Positions 53,201 to 61,823 are shown, counted from the first letter of the stretch. The stretch: 64,000 nt of DNA from Imperialibacter sp. EC-SDR9 (GCF_902498805.1 NZ_LR701586.1:62001-126000), one strand, 5' to 3'. Made by a program: numbers and translations. The notes: generated from the sequence alone by a model not told the origin.

Positions 53201-53470
53201 TCCCGTAGCAATTTAGGCTTTCGGTGACTTTTGCTTTCCCTGTTGGTAATGCCCCAGCTCTTTCCTCACATACCAGGCTATCCGTTGCTATCTCTCAAGC
53301 AAAGAGCCCGACGGGGCCAACCAGAAAGACTGCCGATACACCACCGCCTCCACAATAACCACATTGAACCAAAATCAGGATATTTTATCGGGGCAAAGTG
53401 AGAGATTCCGATGGCGTTGCAGCGTCCTCCATGAATTCACTGTTACCATCACCTTGCGGATCGTTCCCCA
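53201..53470. other. Gene-free stretch with a possible decayed coding remnant
   Basis: No open gene is present. On the minus strand from about 53350 to 53212 a short frame reads VVIVEAVVYRQSFW and, after an in-frame stop, QRIAWYVRKELGHYQQG, ending in a stop codon. It looks protein-like and may be the tail of a decayed gene, but it is short and I do not recognise the family. Confidence 0.3.
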
Positions 53471-53712
53471 CTGAAGCCTCCTCTCACCTCCACCCAAGCC
53501 TGAGCCGATTCCCTTTCAAGCTTGTGTCGGCTGTGGCTGAAGCTTCGACCTTTTCCTGCTCAAGCTTGTATCGTTAACGGTGCTAGCTTGTTCCGTTTAC
53601 AGTGGAAGCTTCAACCGGATCCGACTGAAGCTTCAACCAGAACTCATTGAAGCTTCAACGGGAGCTCATTGAAGCTTCGACAAGAGTCCGTTGAAGCTTC
53701 AACTGAAAGCGC
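53471..53712. repeat. Eleven-unit 22-bp periodic repeat centred on AAGCTT
   Basis: AAGC motifs recur at exactly 22-bp spacing from 53474 to 53694. The last five units share GAAGCTTC(A/G)AC, four of them TGAAGCTTC; the palindrome TTGAAGCTTCAA is complete in units 7 and 9. About ten variable bases fill the rest of each unit. Earlier units are more diverged (AAGCCT, AAGCTTG, TAGCTTG). The period is not a multiple of three and no long reading frame runs through it, so it is not a protein repeat. Confidence 0.85.
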
Positions 53713-54212
53713 TCACTTTTTTCTAAGGGAAAGAGGGTGATTTATCACGTATTTAGGAAGTTGATTGTAATAAAATGCCTGTTTTCGTTATCATGAAATT
53801 ATGCAAATATTGAAGGACAGCTTATGGTGACTTTAGAGCAGCTTTCGATGCATGACTTAAGATGGATGCAAAAATTCGGGTATGCAAATACAATCGATTG
53901 AAATGTAAAAAATGTGCTTTATTGAGATGTGTTTTAAACGACGAAACTCCAAAATGGTTTACCTTTATAAGGCGTTTCTTTATCAATTAGGATAAAAAAA
54001 CTAAATGAGAAAAATAATAGAATTTTTTCCTAATAATTGGAGTGAGTAGGGGTATTTTGGCACTAATATTGAAAAGAGAATTACTGTACGAAATGAACTG
54101 AATATTCCCTCTCACAAAGCTTCGTTCAAGGCGCCAGACAGGTTTTCCAAAGTTGGTTTTTCGTCATAAGTACACCTTAAATCATTTATTCACATTTTAA
54201 CAATTTTCAATC
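53713..54212. other. AT-rich region upstream of the HU-HIG gene
   Basis: About 500 nt without a gene. It contains A/T tracts (for example around 53990-54030). No clear TAnnTTTG box, repeat or RNA gene was recognised, although the HU-HIG promoter must lie here. Confidence 0.5.
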
Positions 54213-54632
54213 ATGTCTATTTTGTATAAAACCATCCGCAAAGCCGAGCCGGGAGTGGCAGGCGGCGGTCAGTACAAGTTCTACGCAGGTATCGTAAGAG
54301 AGCGGGAAGCCACTCTCCGGGAAATGGTGAAGGAGATTTCTTCCAGAAGCACCGTTACCACCGCTGATGCCTTTGCTGTTATCGAAAACTTTTTGGAGCT
54401 GGTGCCCAAGTTTCTGCGCAACGGTCGCAATGTGAACCTTGGGCAGCTGGGTCGTTTCAAAGTGAATTTGAAAAGCAAAGGGCACGAGCTACCTGGTGAA
54501 GTAAGTAACTATAGCATTCTTGGTAGCAAGGTGTCTTTTACCCCTAGCCTGGAAATGAAGGAGGAGCTTATGACCATCAGGTACACCAAGGCGGCCGGCC
54601 ATGAGCAGGACTTTGAAGAGGAGGCTGAATGA
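54213..54632 (+). CDS. HU-family DNA-binding protein (HU-HIG type)
   Basis: The 139-residue protein starts SILYKTIRKAEPGVAGGGQYKFYA, the usual beginning of the HU-HIG proteins of Bacteroidota. It continues with the HU helices (TLREMVKEISSRSTVTTADAFAV) and the DNA-contact segment VNLGQLGRFKVNLKSKG. Proteins of this type are thought to bend or coat DNA. The tail is acidic (EQDFEEEAE). It lies between the 22-bp palindrome array and the CRISPR-Cas locus and has its own terminator, so it is a separate unit. The proximity to the palindrome array is suggestive but proves nothing. Confidence 0.9.
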   Translation: MSILYKTIRKAEPGVAGGGQYKFYAGIVREREATLREMVKEISSRSTVTTADAFAVIENFLELVPKFLRNGRNVNLGQLGRFKVNLKSKGHELPGEVSNYSILGSKVSFTPSLEMKEELMTIRYTKAAGHEQDFEEEAE

Positions 54633-54663
54633 TACGTGTCCTTGAGGCTAAGGTCCTAACCTA

Positions 54664-54693
54664 GAATCCCGCAGCGATCTGCGGGATTTTTTT
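54664..54693 (+). terminator. Intrinsic terminator of the HU-HIG gene
   Basis: AATCCCGCAG, loop CGAT and CTGCGGGATT form a perfect stem followed by a run of T residues, 32 nt after the stop codon. Confidence 0.9.
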
Positions 54694-55003
54694 ATGTGGG
54701 TTGGTAGTGAAGGCTGCAGCTTCTGAAGCTGCCGTTAATTCTGAAAATAATTTACAAAGGAAATTTGCTAGGTTTTAATCGAATTGTTCTCTAAATTTTC
54801 ACTGGCCAGCCATATTTTTTTAATTATTCCCTGTGAACCTTTCTAAGTGAAGTATTTTTTCTGCCGACAAATGGCAGAAACTTCTTATTGTATTTGAGAA
54901 ATTTTAGGAATTGAGGTGAAAAAATGCCCAGCATTGTAAGGTGAGGCGGCTTAGATATTTTGTCCACAAGTTGTTGATTTCAAAAGGTGTTCATGAAACA
55001 TCC
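54694..55003. other. AT-rich intergenic region with two hairpins
   Basis: No gene is present. GCAGCTTC-T-GAAGCTGC (54716-54732) is a near-perfect palindrome related to the GAAGCTTC core of the 22-bp array. TTTCTGCC-GACAAAT-GGCAGAAA (54858-54880) is a second hairpin without a T-run. The rest is AT-rich and otherwise featureless. Confidence 0.6.
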
Positions 55004-55085
55004 AAAAAAAAGCGAGGTACTCCGAAGAGCCCCCGCTTTGAATGTTTTCACAACGGAATAATCCTTATTGTGATTTGCTTTCAGA
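55004..55085 (-). ncRNA. tracrRNA of the type II-C CRISPR-Cas system
   Basis: On the minus strand TGAAAGCAAATCACAA (55083-55068) is exactly complementary to positions 2-17 of the CRISPR repeat read on the minus strand, giving a 16-bp anti-repeat. It is followed by a small nexus-like hairpin (GGA-TTAT-TCC) enclosed by CACAA/TTGTG. An A-rich linker follows, then a terminator stem GCGGGG/CCTCGC with a C(TTCG)G tetraloop and eight T residues (55036-55004). Size (about 80 nt) and layout fit type II-C tracrRNAs. The gene is divergent from cas9, whose start codon is 40 nt away. The 5' end is inferred from the promoter box, not proven. Confidence 0.88.
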
Positions 55086-55088
55086 TAG

Positions 55089-55096
55089 TAAAACTA
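55089..55096 (-). promoter_or_regulatory. Candidate -7 box (TAGTTTTA) of the tracrRNA
   Basis: On the minus strand TAGTTTTA differs from TAnnTTTG only in the last base and would place the RNA start at about 55083-55085, right at the first base of the anti-repeat. Confidence 0.4.
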
Positions 55097-55123
55097 GAAA
55101 TAATACCGAATAAGTAAAGACAT

Positions 55124-58100
55124 ATGAAAAAGATTTTAGGGCTAGATTTGGGGACAAACTCGATTGGATGGGCACTGATTGAAATTAACCATGAAAATGG
55201 CATAGTGAAAATCATAGGCCTAGGGTCTCGCATATTGCCGATGGATGCCGGAGAAATCGGCGATTTTGAAACAAGTGGAAAGATAAAAAGTGCAGCAGCA
55301 GCCCGAACCGAAAAAAGAGGTCCGAGGCGTTTGAATGAACGCTACTTACTCAGAAGAGATCGATTACATCTCGTACTTAATTTACTTGATACACTCCCCC
55401 GGCATTACAAACTAGAAATTGATTTCACAAACGGAAAGGGTGAAAAGTGTGGCCAGTTTAAAACAAACAGGGAGCCAAAAATCGCATACTCACCAAAAAA
55501 ATACGGAAAAAAGGCCGAATTCCTTTTCATGGACGCTTACGAAGAAATGCTTGCAGATATTAATGATACGGGTGTTAGAAATGAAAAGAGGAAACGCATT
55601 CCTTATGATTGGACGCTTTATTATTTGCGCCAGAAAGCTTTATCCAAAGAAATTACTTTAGAAGAGTTGGCTTGGGTATTACTCAGCTACAACCAAAAAC
55701 GGGGGTACGAAAAGTTGGATATTGAGGACAATTCAGAAAAAGACAATGAAATAATAGAAGAACTGGATCTAGCGGTAAAAGAGGTAAACCCAAAGATTGA
55801 CAAGGAAGGCCATGACGTTTTCGAAATACAACTTGAAGGAAATGACTCATTCATTTACAGTGAAGATTCACATAAGAAAATGTCCTTCAAGGGCGATATA
55901 AAAGAGGTTCTGAAAATTTCCCAAGTTAATGAAACAGGGGAAACCGATGTAAAGAAAACAAAGTTTACCATCACTGACATATATGAACTGGAAATAGAAA
56001 ACGTCCAGTACGAAAAGACCAATTATAAGAATCCACACAAATATTCTTTTCACTTTACTAATGGGTGGATCCACTCCACGGAAAAGAAGAATTATACCAG
56101 CCAATTTAACAAGGTAAAAGGAAGGGTATTTGACTACATCGTTACATCCGTCTTTGACTACCAGGGAAATTTCAAAGAGCGCTCATTCAAAACACCTGAT
56201 TATAGTTCTGAAACGAGCAAAGACTGGACACTACTCAAAAAGAAAACCGAAAAAGAGGCTTTAAAATTCAATAGTGACCAGGGGTACAAGGACGAAGAAG
56301 GGAACACAAAAAACTACATTTCCCCCAAGATATACAGCATCTTGAAGAATGATGCCCGAATAGGATACCGTACCAAGATCATCGGAGGTATGTTCCAGGT
56401 GGTCGAGCGGAAGTTTTATCGTGAGGAACTGAAGCAAATTATAGCAACACAAAGAGAATTTCACAACAGCCTGAAAGATGCCGCACTCTTTGAAAAATGT
56501 GTAAGAACACTTTATCCAAAAAACGAATCCCACGCCAAAAACCTCCTAGGCAACAAGGATACGATTGAGCACCTATTGGTAGAAGACATCCTGCTGTATC
56601 AACGCCCTCTCAAAACCAAGAAATCAGAAATAGCAGACTGCAAGTATGAAATCAGGCATTGGAAGGAATTGCGTGACAAAAAAACAGGCAATCCGATTGA
56701 AGTAGTTGATAAGGAAACCGGGGAGATTACTATTAGCAAGGAAGCTGTTTATCACAAAGCTGTTTCAGCATCCCACCCCTACTTTCAAGAATTCAGGATT
56801 TGGGACAAACTCCACAATTTGAGATTAATTCAACTAGAGTGTGAAACTGATGGCAAACTTTCAACTAACGTGGATATGACTGGAAAGTATTTTGATATGG
56901 AAGCATATCAAGCACTTTTCTTCAAGATGAACAATCAGAAATCACTTGACCGAAAGCAGTTCCTTTCCTTCTGTAAGTCCAGATTTAAGATAAAAGACAT
57001 TGAAAATTACGTCTGGAACTTCCCAGAGGGCGAAGAACTAAAGGGCAATGAAACAAGGGTGAGTTTCGCTACCAGATTTAAGAGATGTGGCTTTACCGAA
57101 TATGTCGAGTTCCTGACCCGGGAAAAAGAAATTGAGCTATGGCATTACCTCTACTCGGTGAACTACAAAGAGCGTAAGGAAAATGACAATAAAAGTATCC
57201 AAACATTCTTCAACCGCTTTTTAAACGACAGTGGTATTTCTGACGAAATCAAGGGGCAGATTATCGATGACTTTACTAACTATCCAAAGTTCGCTTCGAG
57301 GTACTGTGCCTATTCTGAGAAGGCTTTGAAAAAGCTGCTTCCCTTCTTGAGAATGGGAGAAAATCGGTTTACAGGGAAGTTTGACCTTTCAACATACAAG
57401 GCCGATTTGGAAAGCATCAGCCATGATAAATCCAGGATTTCGTCCTTCATAGCCAGTTCAAAGAAAGTAGGAAAAGAAGCAGAAGATAAGAAACAAGGCC
57501 TTTATGATGCTCTGTGGAAACATTCTATCAACGAACGGATAGACGAGATACTCAACAGGCTAAGCAAGATTGATTTTGAAGCGGATGAAATTGATTACAC
57601 CATAGCAATAACCAACCAAGGAGATTCCAAAAGGGGTACGCTACCTTATCCAAAAGGCTTGTTCAAGGCTTTCAGAGAGTTTAAGGAAGCTACAGACTTC
57701 ACCTCTCTCGACCTGACAAAAACGTCTTACTTGGTTTATGGGCGTCATTCGGAATTGGCCCAGGCCATACAGTGGAAATCTCCCGAAGATATTAGAACGC
57801 AATTGCATCAGGAGCTAAAGCAACACTCCTTGAATAACCCGGTTGCAGAAAAAGTAATTCTGGAAATGATGCAGGTAGTGGCTGATATCTGGGAGCATAA
57901 AGAATTAGGAGATAGTCAGCCTAATTACTTTAGTGAAATCCATGTTGAGGTCGGACGAGAGCTAAAGAAATCTGTAAAAGAAAAAGAAGCTGAAACAAAC
58001 AGACAAAAAGGGAACAAGACTCAAAATAGAAGAATCCGGCAAGTCTTGGAGGAGTTTTTAGCTAGCAGTCAGTACCGAGCAAATCCCAAGAACTCTGATC

Positions 58101-60574
58101 ATTTTGAAAGGTTGAAGATTGTAGAAGATGCCGTCTTGAATCAACATCAGTACAAGAAAAAAGCCGAACGTGATGATATTGACAGCCTTCTAAAAGCACC
58201 GATCACAAAAGAAACTTTTGATAAGTACAAATTGTGGATAGAGCAAGGTTATAGATCACCCTACACTAATCTACCAATTAGGCTCACGGACTTATTTGAT
58301 GGCGACAAATACAATATTGATCATGTATTCCCCCAAGCATCCATCACCAATGATTCACTCAGCAACAAGGTGGTCTGTGAAAGAGAAGTAAACAAATTGA
58401 AAAGCGACCAAACAGGACGTGAATTCGTCAATCACCCTAAAGAACGTGAACAATACTGTGTTGCACATGGCAAGAAGGTTAAAATAGTCGATGACCATAC
58501 CTATGTGAGCATCGTAACGTCACAGTTTTCCGGCAGTAAGAGATACATCTTACTATCAAAAGAAATACCCAAAGGATTTACGAATAGCCAGCTAAACAAC
58601 GCCCGCCATATTGCCCGGAAAGCAATGGAACTTTTAAGCCATATTGTTCGGGAGGAAGGAGAGGTTGAGTTCCTTTCTAAGAATGTATTACCCGTAACAG
58701 GCGCAGTAACAGGAAAACTGAAAGAAGCATGGAGATTGGACCAGGTCTGGAAAGAGGTTGTTGCGCCACGATTCATCAGGATGAATGATTTAACAAAATC
58801 AAGTCTATTCGGGCAGGAAAGAGTATCAAAATCCGGACATAAATATTTTGACTGCAATTTGGACAAAAGCATTCGTGAAAAAGACGAATCGTATGACATC
58901 AAGCGCATTGACCATCGACACCATGCACTGGATGCGCTGATAGTCGCTCTATGTACAAGAGATCACGTCAACTACATCAACAACATCAATGCAGGGGTCA
59001 AGTCTGTCGACTTTGGCAAACAACGACAAATAGAAAAATACAGACAGACACTGAAAAGAAAACTCATGTCTTCAAAAAAGGAAGACGGAAAGGATGACAA
59101 GGATTGGCACTATATGCTTCCTGGAGAAATCAGACAACAGGACGCTGAGAAGTTTACAAGAGATACAGTGATGGCCAAATCTTATTTCCACAAAGACTCG
59201 GATTCAAAAGGTGACTATAAAGCAATGGTATTAGATGCCCTACAGCATACGGTTGTAACCTTTAAACAAAGCCAACGGGTCATCAATAAAACTGTGAATC
59301 GATATAACAATACCCCCAACAAAAAGGAATTTGTTAAGCAAGAAGGGAAATATAACTGGGCAATCCGAAGGAGTTTGGGAAAAGACACCTTCTACGGAAA
59401 AATGTTAATAGATGGAGAAGAAAAAATAGTAATTCGAAAAAGTTTAGACACTTCTTTTAATAGTGATAAGATCAAGACTATTTCTGATGCAGTAGGGCAA
59501 ACAAAAGCGATCTTGACGAACCATCTAAAGCAATTCGATACCGTCGAACTCCCATTCGAGGAAGCTATTTCTCATTACGATGCACTTTTAGAAAAAGAGG
59601 AATTCGAAGCAATCACAAAAAGTGAAGACAATTATATCAAAGATATGAATGAACTCATTGAGTACTTAAGGACCAATAAATACAGGTTTGACAAAACGGA
59701 TTACTCCAAACTCAATGTCTTTGTTAATAAAGTGCCAGAAATAGATTTTACGAAAGAGATAACAGCAGAAGGAAAAAACAAGTACAAAGTTGAGGAGCAT
59801 CCGGAAATAGCCTTTGCTCCTGAAATGATTGAAGAGATGAACAAGCCGGAAACTCTTAAAAAGCTAAATGGAGGCAAAAATCATACTCCGATCAGAAAGG
59901 TGCGAATTTCTAGAGGATTTGGAAATCAAAGAGCTTTAAATGAAGAAGACAAAGAGTCCGTCAAGTCAAAACAATATGTAGTAAATGATGCTGGTTCCAA
60001 TCTCTACCTTGGTTTTTATGAAAGAGTTTACAGAGATGACGATGGAAATGAAGTGAAAGAAAGAAGGTTCAAAGACATTGGTTTAATGGATTTGATTAGG
60101 GTACTTAAAGAAGATAAAAATAATCGCCATAACCCTAATGATGAACGTTTATTTGACGATGGTAAGAACGTATTCGACAGAATTTTCACTCTTTCGCCAC
60201 TGGATTTGGTTTATGTGCCTACTGAAGAGGAAATTAAAAATCCTTCAACAGTACGACTCAATAACCTTTCAACAGAACAATTGCAACGTGTTTACAAATA
60301 TGTAGATGGAGGTGGTGGAATCGCAAACTTTATCCCTTATTCAGTTGCCAAACCAATATGGAGGTTCCATGACGATAAAAAGAAAAACGCCATTTATAAA
60401 GAACTTAGTGAGAAAGGAGTGCTTAATATCCCTGAAAAAGATATGATAAAAGATGAGTTCGGATTTGGAAGTCAACAAACGAAAAATCAGAATATGATTG
60501 ATGGTGCAACTCAAATCAAAAAAATCTGCTGGAAAATTCGTGCGGATAGGTTGGGAAATGTTTCAAAGGCATAA
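55124..60574 (+). CDS. cas9: Type II-C Cas9 endonuclease, unusually long
   Basis: The 1816-residue protein is an RNA-guided DNA nuclease. RuvC-I is ILGLDLGTNSIGWA with D8. The arginine-rich bridge helix is RTEKRGPRRLNERYLLRRDR. A recognition lobe spans about 90-920, with NQKRGY near 195 and WTLLKKKTEKE near 370. RuvC-II is IHVEVGREL with E942, and HNH has YNIDHVFPQ with H1067 and NKVVCEREVNKLK. RuvC-III is HHALDA at 1266-1271 with H1267 and D1270. The C-terminal PAM-interacting part (1290-1816) ends CWKIRADRLGNVS as in other Bacteroidota Cas9s. All nuclease residues are intact. Relatives are mostly about 1350-1550 residues; extra length is spread, with a clear candidate insert near 1472-1556. 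The gene is AT-rich relative to cas1. Confidence 0.97.
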   Translation: MKKILGLDLGTNSIGWALIEINHENGIVKIIGLGSRILPMDAGEIGDFETSGKIKSAAAARTEKRGPRRLNERYLLRRDRLHLVLNLLDTLPRHYKLEIDFTNGKGEKCGQFKTNREPKIAYSPKKYGKKAEFLFMDAYEEMLADINDTGVRNEKRKRIPYDWTLYYLRQKALSKEITLEELAWVLLSYNQKRGYEKLDIEDNSEKDNEIIEELDLAVKEVNPKIDKEGHDVFEIQLEGNDSFIYSEDSHKKMSFKGDIKEVLKISQVNETGETDVKKTKFTITDIYELEIENVQYEKTNYKNPHKYSFHFTNGWIHSTEKKNYTSQFNKVKGRVFDYIVTSVFDYQGNFKERSFKTPDYSSETSKDWTLLKKKTEKEALKFNSDQGYKDEEGNTKNYISPKIYSILKNDARIGYRTKIIGGMFQVVERKFYREELKQIIATQREFHNSLKDAALFEKCVRTLYPKNESHAKNLLGNKDTIEHLLVEDILLYQRPLKTKKSEIADCKYEIRHWKELRDKKTGNPIEVVDKETGEITISKEAVYHKAVSASHPYFQEFRIWDKLHNLRLIQLECETDGKLSTNVDMTGKYFDMEAYQALFFKMNNQKSLDRKQFLSFCKSRFKIKDIENYVWNFPEGEELKGNETRVSFATRFKRCGFTEYVEFLTREKEIELWHYLYSVNYKERKENDNKSIQTFFNRFLNDSGISDEIKGQIIDDFTNYPKFASRYCAYSEKALKKLLPFLRMGENRFTGKFDLSTYKADLESISHDKSRISSFIASSKKVGKEAEDKKQGLYDALWKHSINERIDEILNRLSKIDFEADEIDYTIAITNQGDSKRGTLPYPKGLFKAFREFKEATDFTSLDLTKTSYLVYGRHSELAQAIQWKSPEDIRTQLHQELKQHSLNNPVAEKVILEMMQVVADIWEHKELGDSQPNYFSEIHVEVGRELKKSVKEKEAETNRQKGNKTQNRRIRQVLEEFLASSQYRANPKNSDHFERLKIVEDAVLNQHQYKKKAERDDIDSLLKAPITKETFDKYKLWIEQGYRSPYTNLPIRLTDLFDGDKYNIDHVFPQASITNDSLSNKVVCEREVNKLKSDQTGREFVNHPKEREQYCVAHGKKVKIVDDHTYVSIVTSQFSGSKRYILLSKEIPKGFTNSQLNNARHIARKAMELLSHIVREEGEVEFLSKNVLPVTGAVTGKLKEAWRLDQVWKEVVAPRFIRMNDLTKSSLFGQERVSKSGHKYFDCNLDKSIREKDESYDIKRIDHRHHALDALIVALCTRDHVNYINNINAGVKSVDFGKQRQIEKYRQTLKRKLMSSKKEDGKDDKDWHYMLPGEIRQQDAEKFTRDTVMAKSYFHKDSDSKGDYKAMVLDALQHTVVTFKQSQRVINKTVNRYNNTPNKKEFVKQEGKYNWAIRRSLGKDTFYGKMLIDGEEKIVIRKSLDTSFNSDKIKTISDAVGQTKAILTNHLKQFDTVELPFEEAISHYDALLEKEEFEAITKSEDNYIKDMNELIEYLRTNKYRFDKTDYSKLNVFVNKVPEIDFTKEITAEGKNKYKVEEHPEIAFAPEMIEEMNKPETLKKLNGGKNHTPIRKVRISRGFGNQRALNEEDKESVKSKQYVVNDAGSNLYLGFYERVYRDDDGNEVKERRFKDIGLMDLIRVLKEDKNNRHNPNDERLFDDGKNVFDRIFTLSPLDLVYVPTEEEIKNPSTVRLNNLSTEQLQRVYKYVDGGGGIANFIPYSVAKPIWRFHDDKKKNAIYKELSEKGVLNIPEKDMIKDEFGFGSQQTKNQNMIDGATQIKKICWKIRADRLGNVSKA

Positions 60575-60576
60575 CC

Positions 60577-61476
60577 ATGATCAAACGCACCCTCTACTTC
60601 GGTAACCCGGCCTACCTGAAAAAGCAGCAGGATCAGCTGGTGGTGGACTTCAAGGACGAAGTGAGGCCCTCTGCTTCGGTGCCTATTGAAGACATTGGCC
60701 TGGTGGTGCTCGACCATCAGCAGGTGAGCCTTACCCATGGCCTGGCCAATGCGCTGATCAGCAACAATGCCGCCCTGCTGTTTTGCGACGAACGCCACCT
60801 GCCCAACGGCCTCGTGCTGCCCATGAGCGCTAACAGCCTGTTTACAGAAAAGCTCAGGGCCCAGCTCGATGCCAGCGCTCCCCTGAAAAAACAGCTGTGG
60901 AAGCAAACAGCGCAGGCCAAAATCCGCAACCAGGCCGCCGTGCTCACTGAGCTGGGCTTGCCCACCGACAATATGCAGCGCTGGGCCGAGCAGGTGGGCA
61001 GTGGCGACCCTGTGAACCTCGAAGGCCGGGCAGCGGCATGGTACTGGAAAAATTTGTTTGAGCACGTAGACCATTTTACCCGCCATCGCTACGGAGAGCC
61101 GCCCAACAACATGCTCAACTATGGCTATGCCATTTTGAGGGCCGTAGTAGCCCGCAGCCTGGTAGGCAGTGGGTGCCTGCCGGCCATGGGCATCCACCAC
61201 CGCAACAAGTACAATGCCTTTTGCCTGGCCGACGATATTATGGAGCCCTACCGCCCCTATGTGGACAGGCTGGTGCTAGACATGGTGCATACCATGGAAG
61301 ACTTGCCCGAGGAGCTGGGCAAGGAAGAAAAGGCCAGGTTGCTGGCGGTGCCAACGCTCGACGTGCACCTCGACGGCATGAAAAGCCCCCTCATGGTGGC
61401 CATGCAACGCACCACGGCCAGCCTGATGGCTTGTTACGAAGGAGAAAGCCGAACACTTGCCTATCCGCAAATGTGA
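60577..61476 (+). CDS. cas1: CRISPR integrase Cas1 (type II)
   Basis: The 299-residue integrase subunit inserts new spacers together with Cas2. It begins MIKRTLYFGNPAYLKKQQDQ and carries the catalytic glutamate E149 in NLEGRAAAWYWKNLF, a histidine at 207/208 in GIHHRNKYNAFCLADDIMEPYRP, and the acidic residues of the same segment. Length and motifs are standard for type II. It follows cas9 after 2 nt. Its GC content is strikingly high (about 60% by counting sample lines) compared with the end of cas9 (about 38%). Confidence 0.97.
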   Translation: MIKRTLYFGNPAYLKKQQDQLVVDFKDEVRPSASVPIEDIGLVVLDHQQVSLTHGLANALISNNAALLFCDERHLPNGLVLPMSANSLFTEKLRAQLDASAPLKKQLWKQTAQAKIRNQAAVLTELGLPTDNMQRWAEQVGSGDPVNLEGRAAAWYWKNLFEHVDHFTRHRYGEPPNNMLNYGYAILRAVVARSLVGSGCLPAMGIHHRNKYNAFCLADDIMEPYRPYVDRLVLDMVHTMEDLPEELGKEEKARLLAVPTLDVHLDGMKSPLMVAMQRTTASLMACYEGESRTLAYPQM

Positions 61477-61823
61477 GTCGCTCGGCAGCCACCGAGCGAC
61501 TCAACCAATACCGCATCATGTGGGTTTTTGTATTTTTCGACTTGCCGACCGACACCAAAAAGGACAGGTACCACTACACCCAGTTCAGAAAGAATTTACA
61601 AAAAGACGGCTTCAGCATGATGCAGTACTCCATTTATGTGCGCCACTGCAACAGCCGGGAAAACGCCGATGTGCACATCAAGCGGGTGAAGCGTTTTTTG
61701 CCACCCAAAGGGGAGGTGATTGTGTTTACCCTTACCGACAAGCAATTTGGTATGATGGAGTTTTTTATTGGACCGGAAATGAAAGACCGGCCCGACACCC
61801 CCCAGCAGCTTGAGCTGTTTTGA
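61473..61823 (+). CDS. cas2: CRISPR-associated protein Cas2 (type II)
   Basis: The GTG at 61473, which overlaps the cas1 stop (ATGTGA), gives a 116-residue protein, SRSAATERLNQYRIMWVFVF. This fits the N-E/Q-Y-R-I-M-W-V pattern of Bacteroidota Cas2. A start at ATG 61518 would lose the conserved RLNQYR segment. Features include FFDLPTDTKKDR with the conserved aspartate, DGFSMMQYSIYVRHCNSRENA, and the terminal TPQQLELF. It pairs with Cas1 in the integrase complex. The start lies inside a perfect 12-bp hairpin that may control its translation. No csn2 or cas4 follows, so the system is type II-C. Confidence 0.92.
   Translation: MSRSAATERLNQYRIMWVFVFFDLPTDTKKDRYHYTQFRKNLQKDGFSMMQYSIYVRHCNSRENADVHIKRVKRFLPPKGEVIVFTLTDKQFGMMEFFIGPEMKDRPDTPQQLELF
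61474..61503 (+). repeat. Perfect 12-bp hairpin over the cas1 stop and cas2 start
   Basis: TGAGTCGCTCGG (61474-61485), whose first three bases are the cas1 stop codon, pairs exactly with CCGAGCGACTCA (61492-61503) around a CAGCCA loop. It covers the GTG start codon of cas2 and its first codons. Confidence 0.85.

Noticed and set aside
53471-53712. The 22-bp array as a second CRISPR or an integron attC array.
   Set aside because: Units are too short, have no unique spacers of constant size between long repeats, and lack attC R/L-box structure or an integrase nearby.
60511-61200. A 229-codon frame on the minus strand opposite cas1.
   Set aside because: It is a shadow of the GC-rich cas1 gene; the plus-strand frame has all Cas1 catalytic motifs.
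61173-61472. An N-terminal extension of cas2 overlapping cas1 by 300 nt.
   Set aside because: The extension is in the wrong frame of cas1 and not Cas2-like. GTG at 61473 gives the normal Cas2 length.
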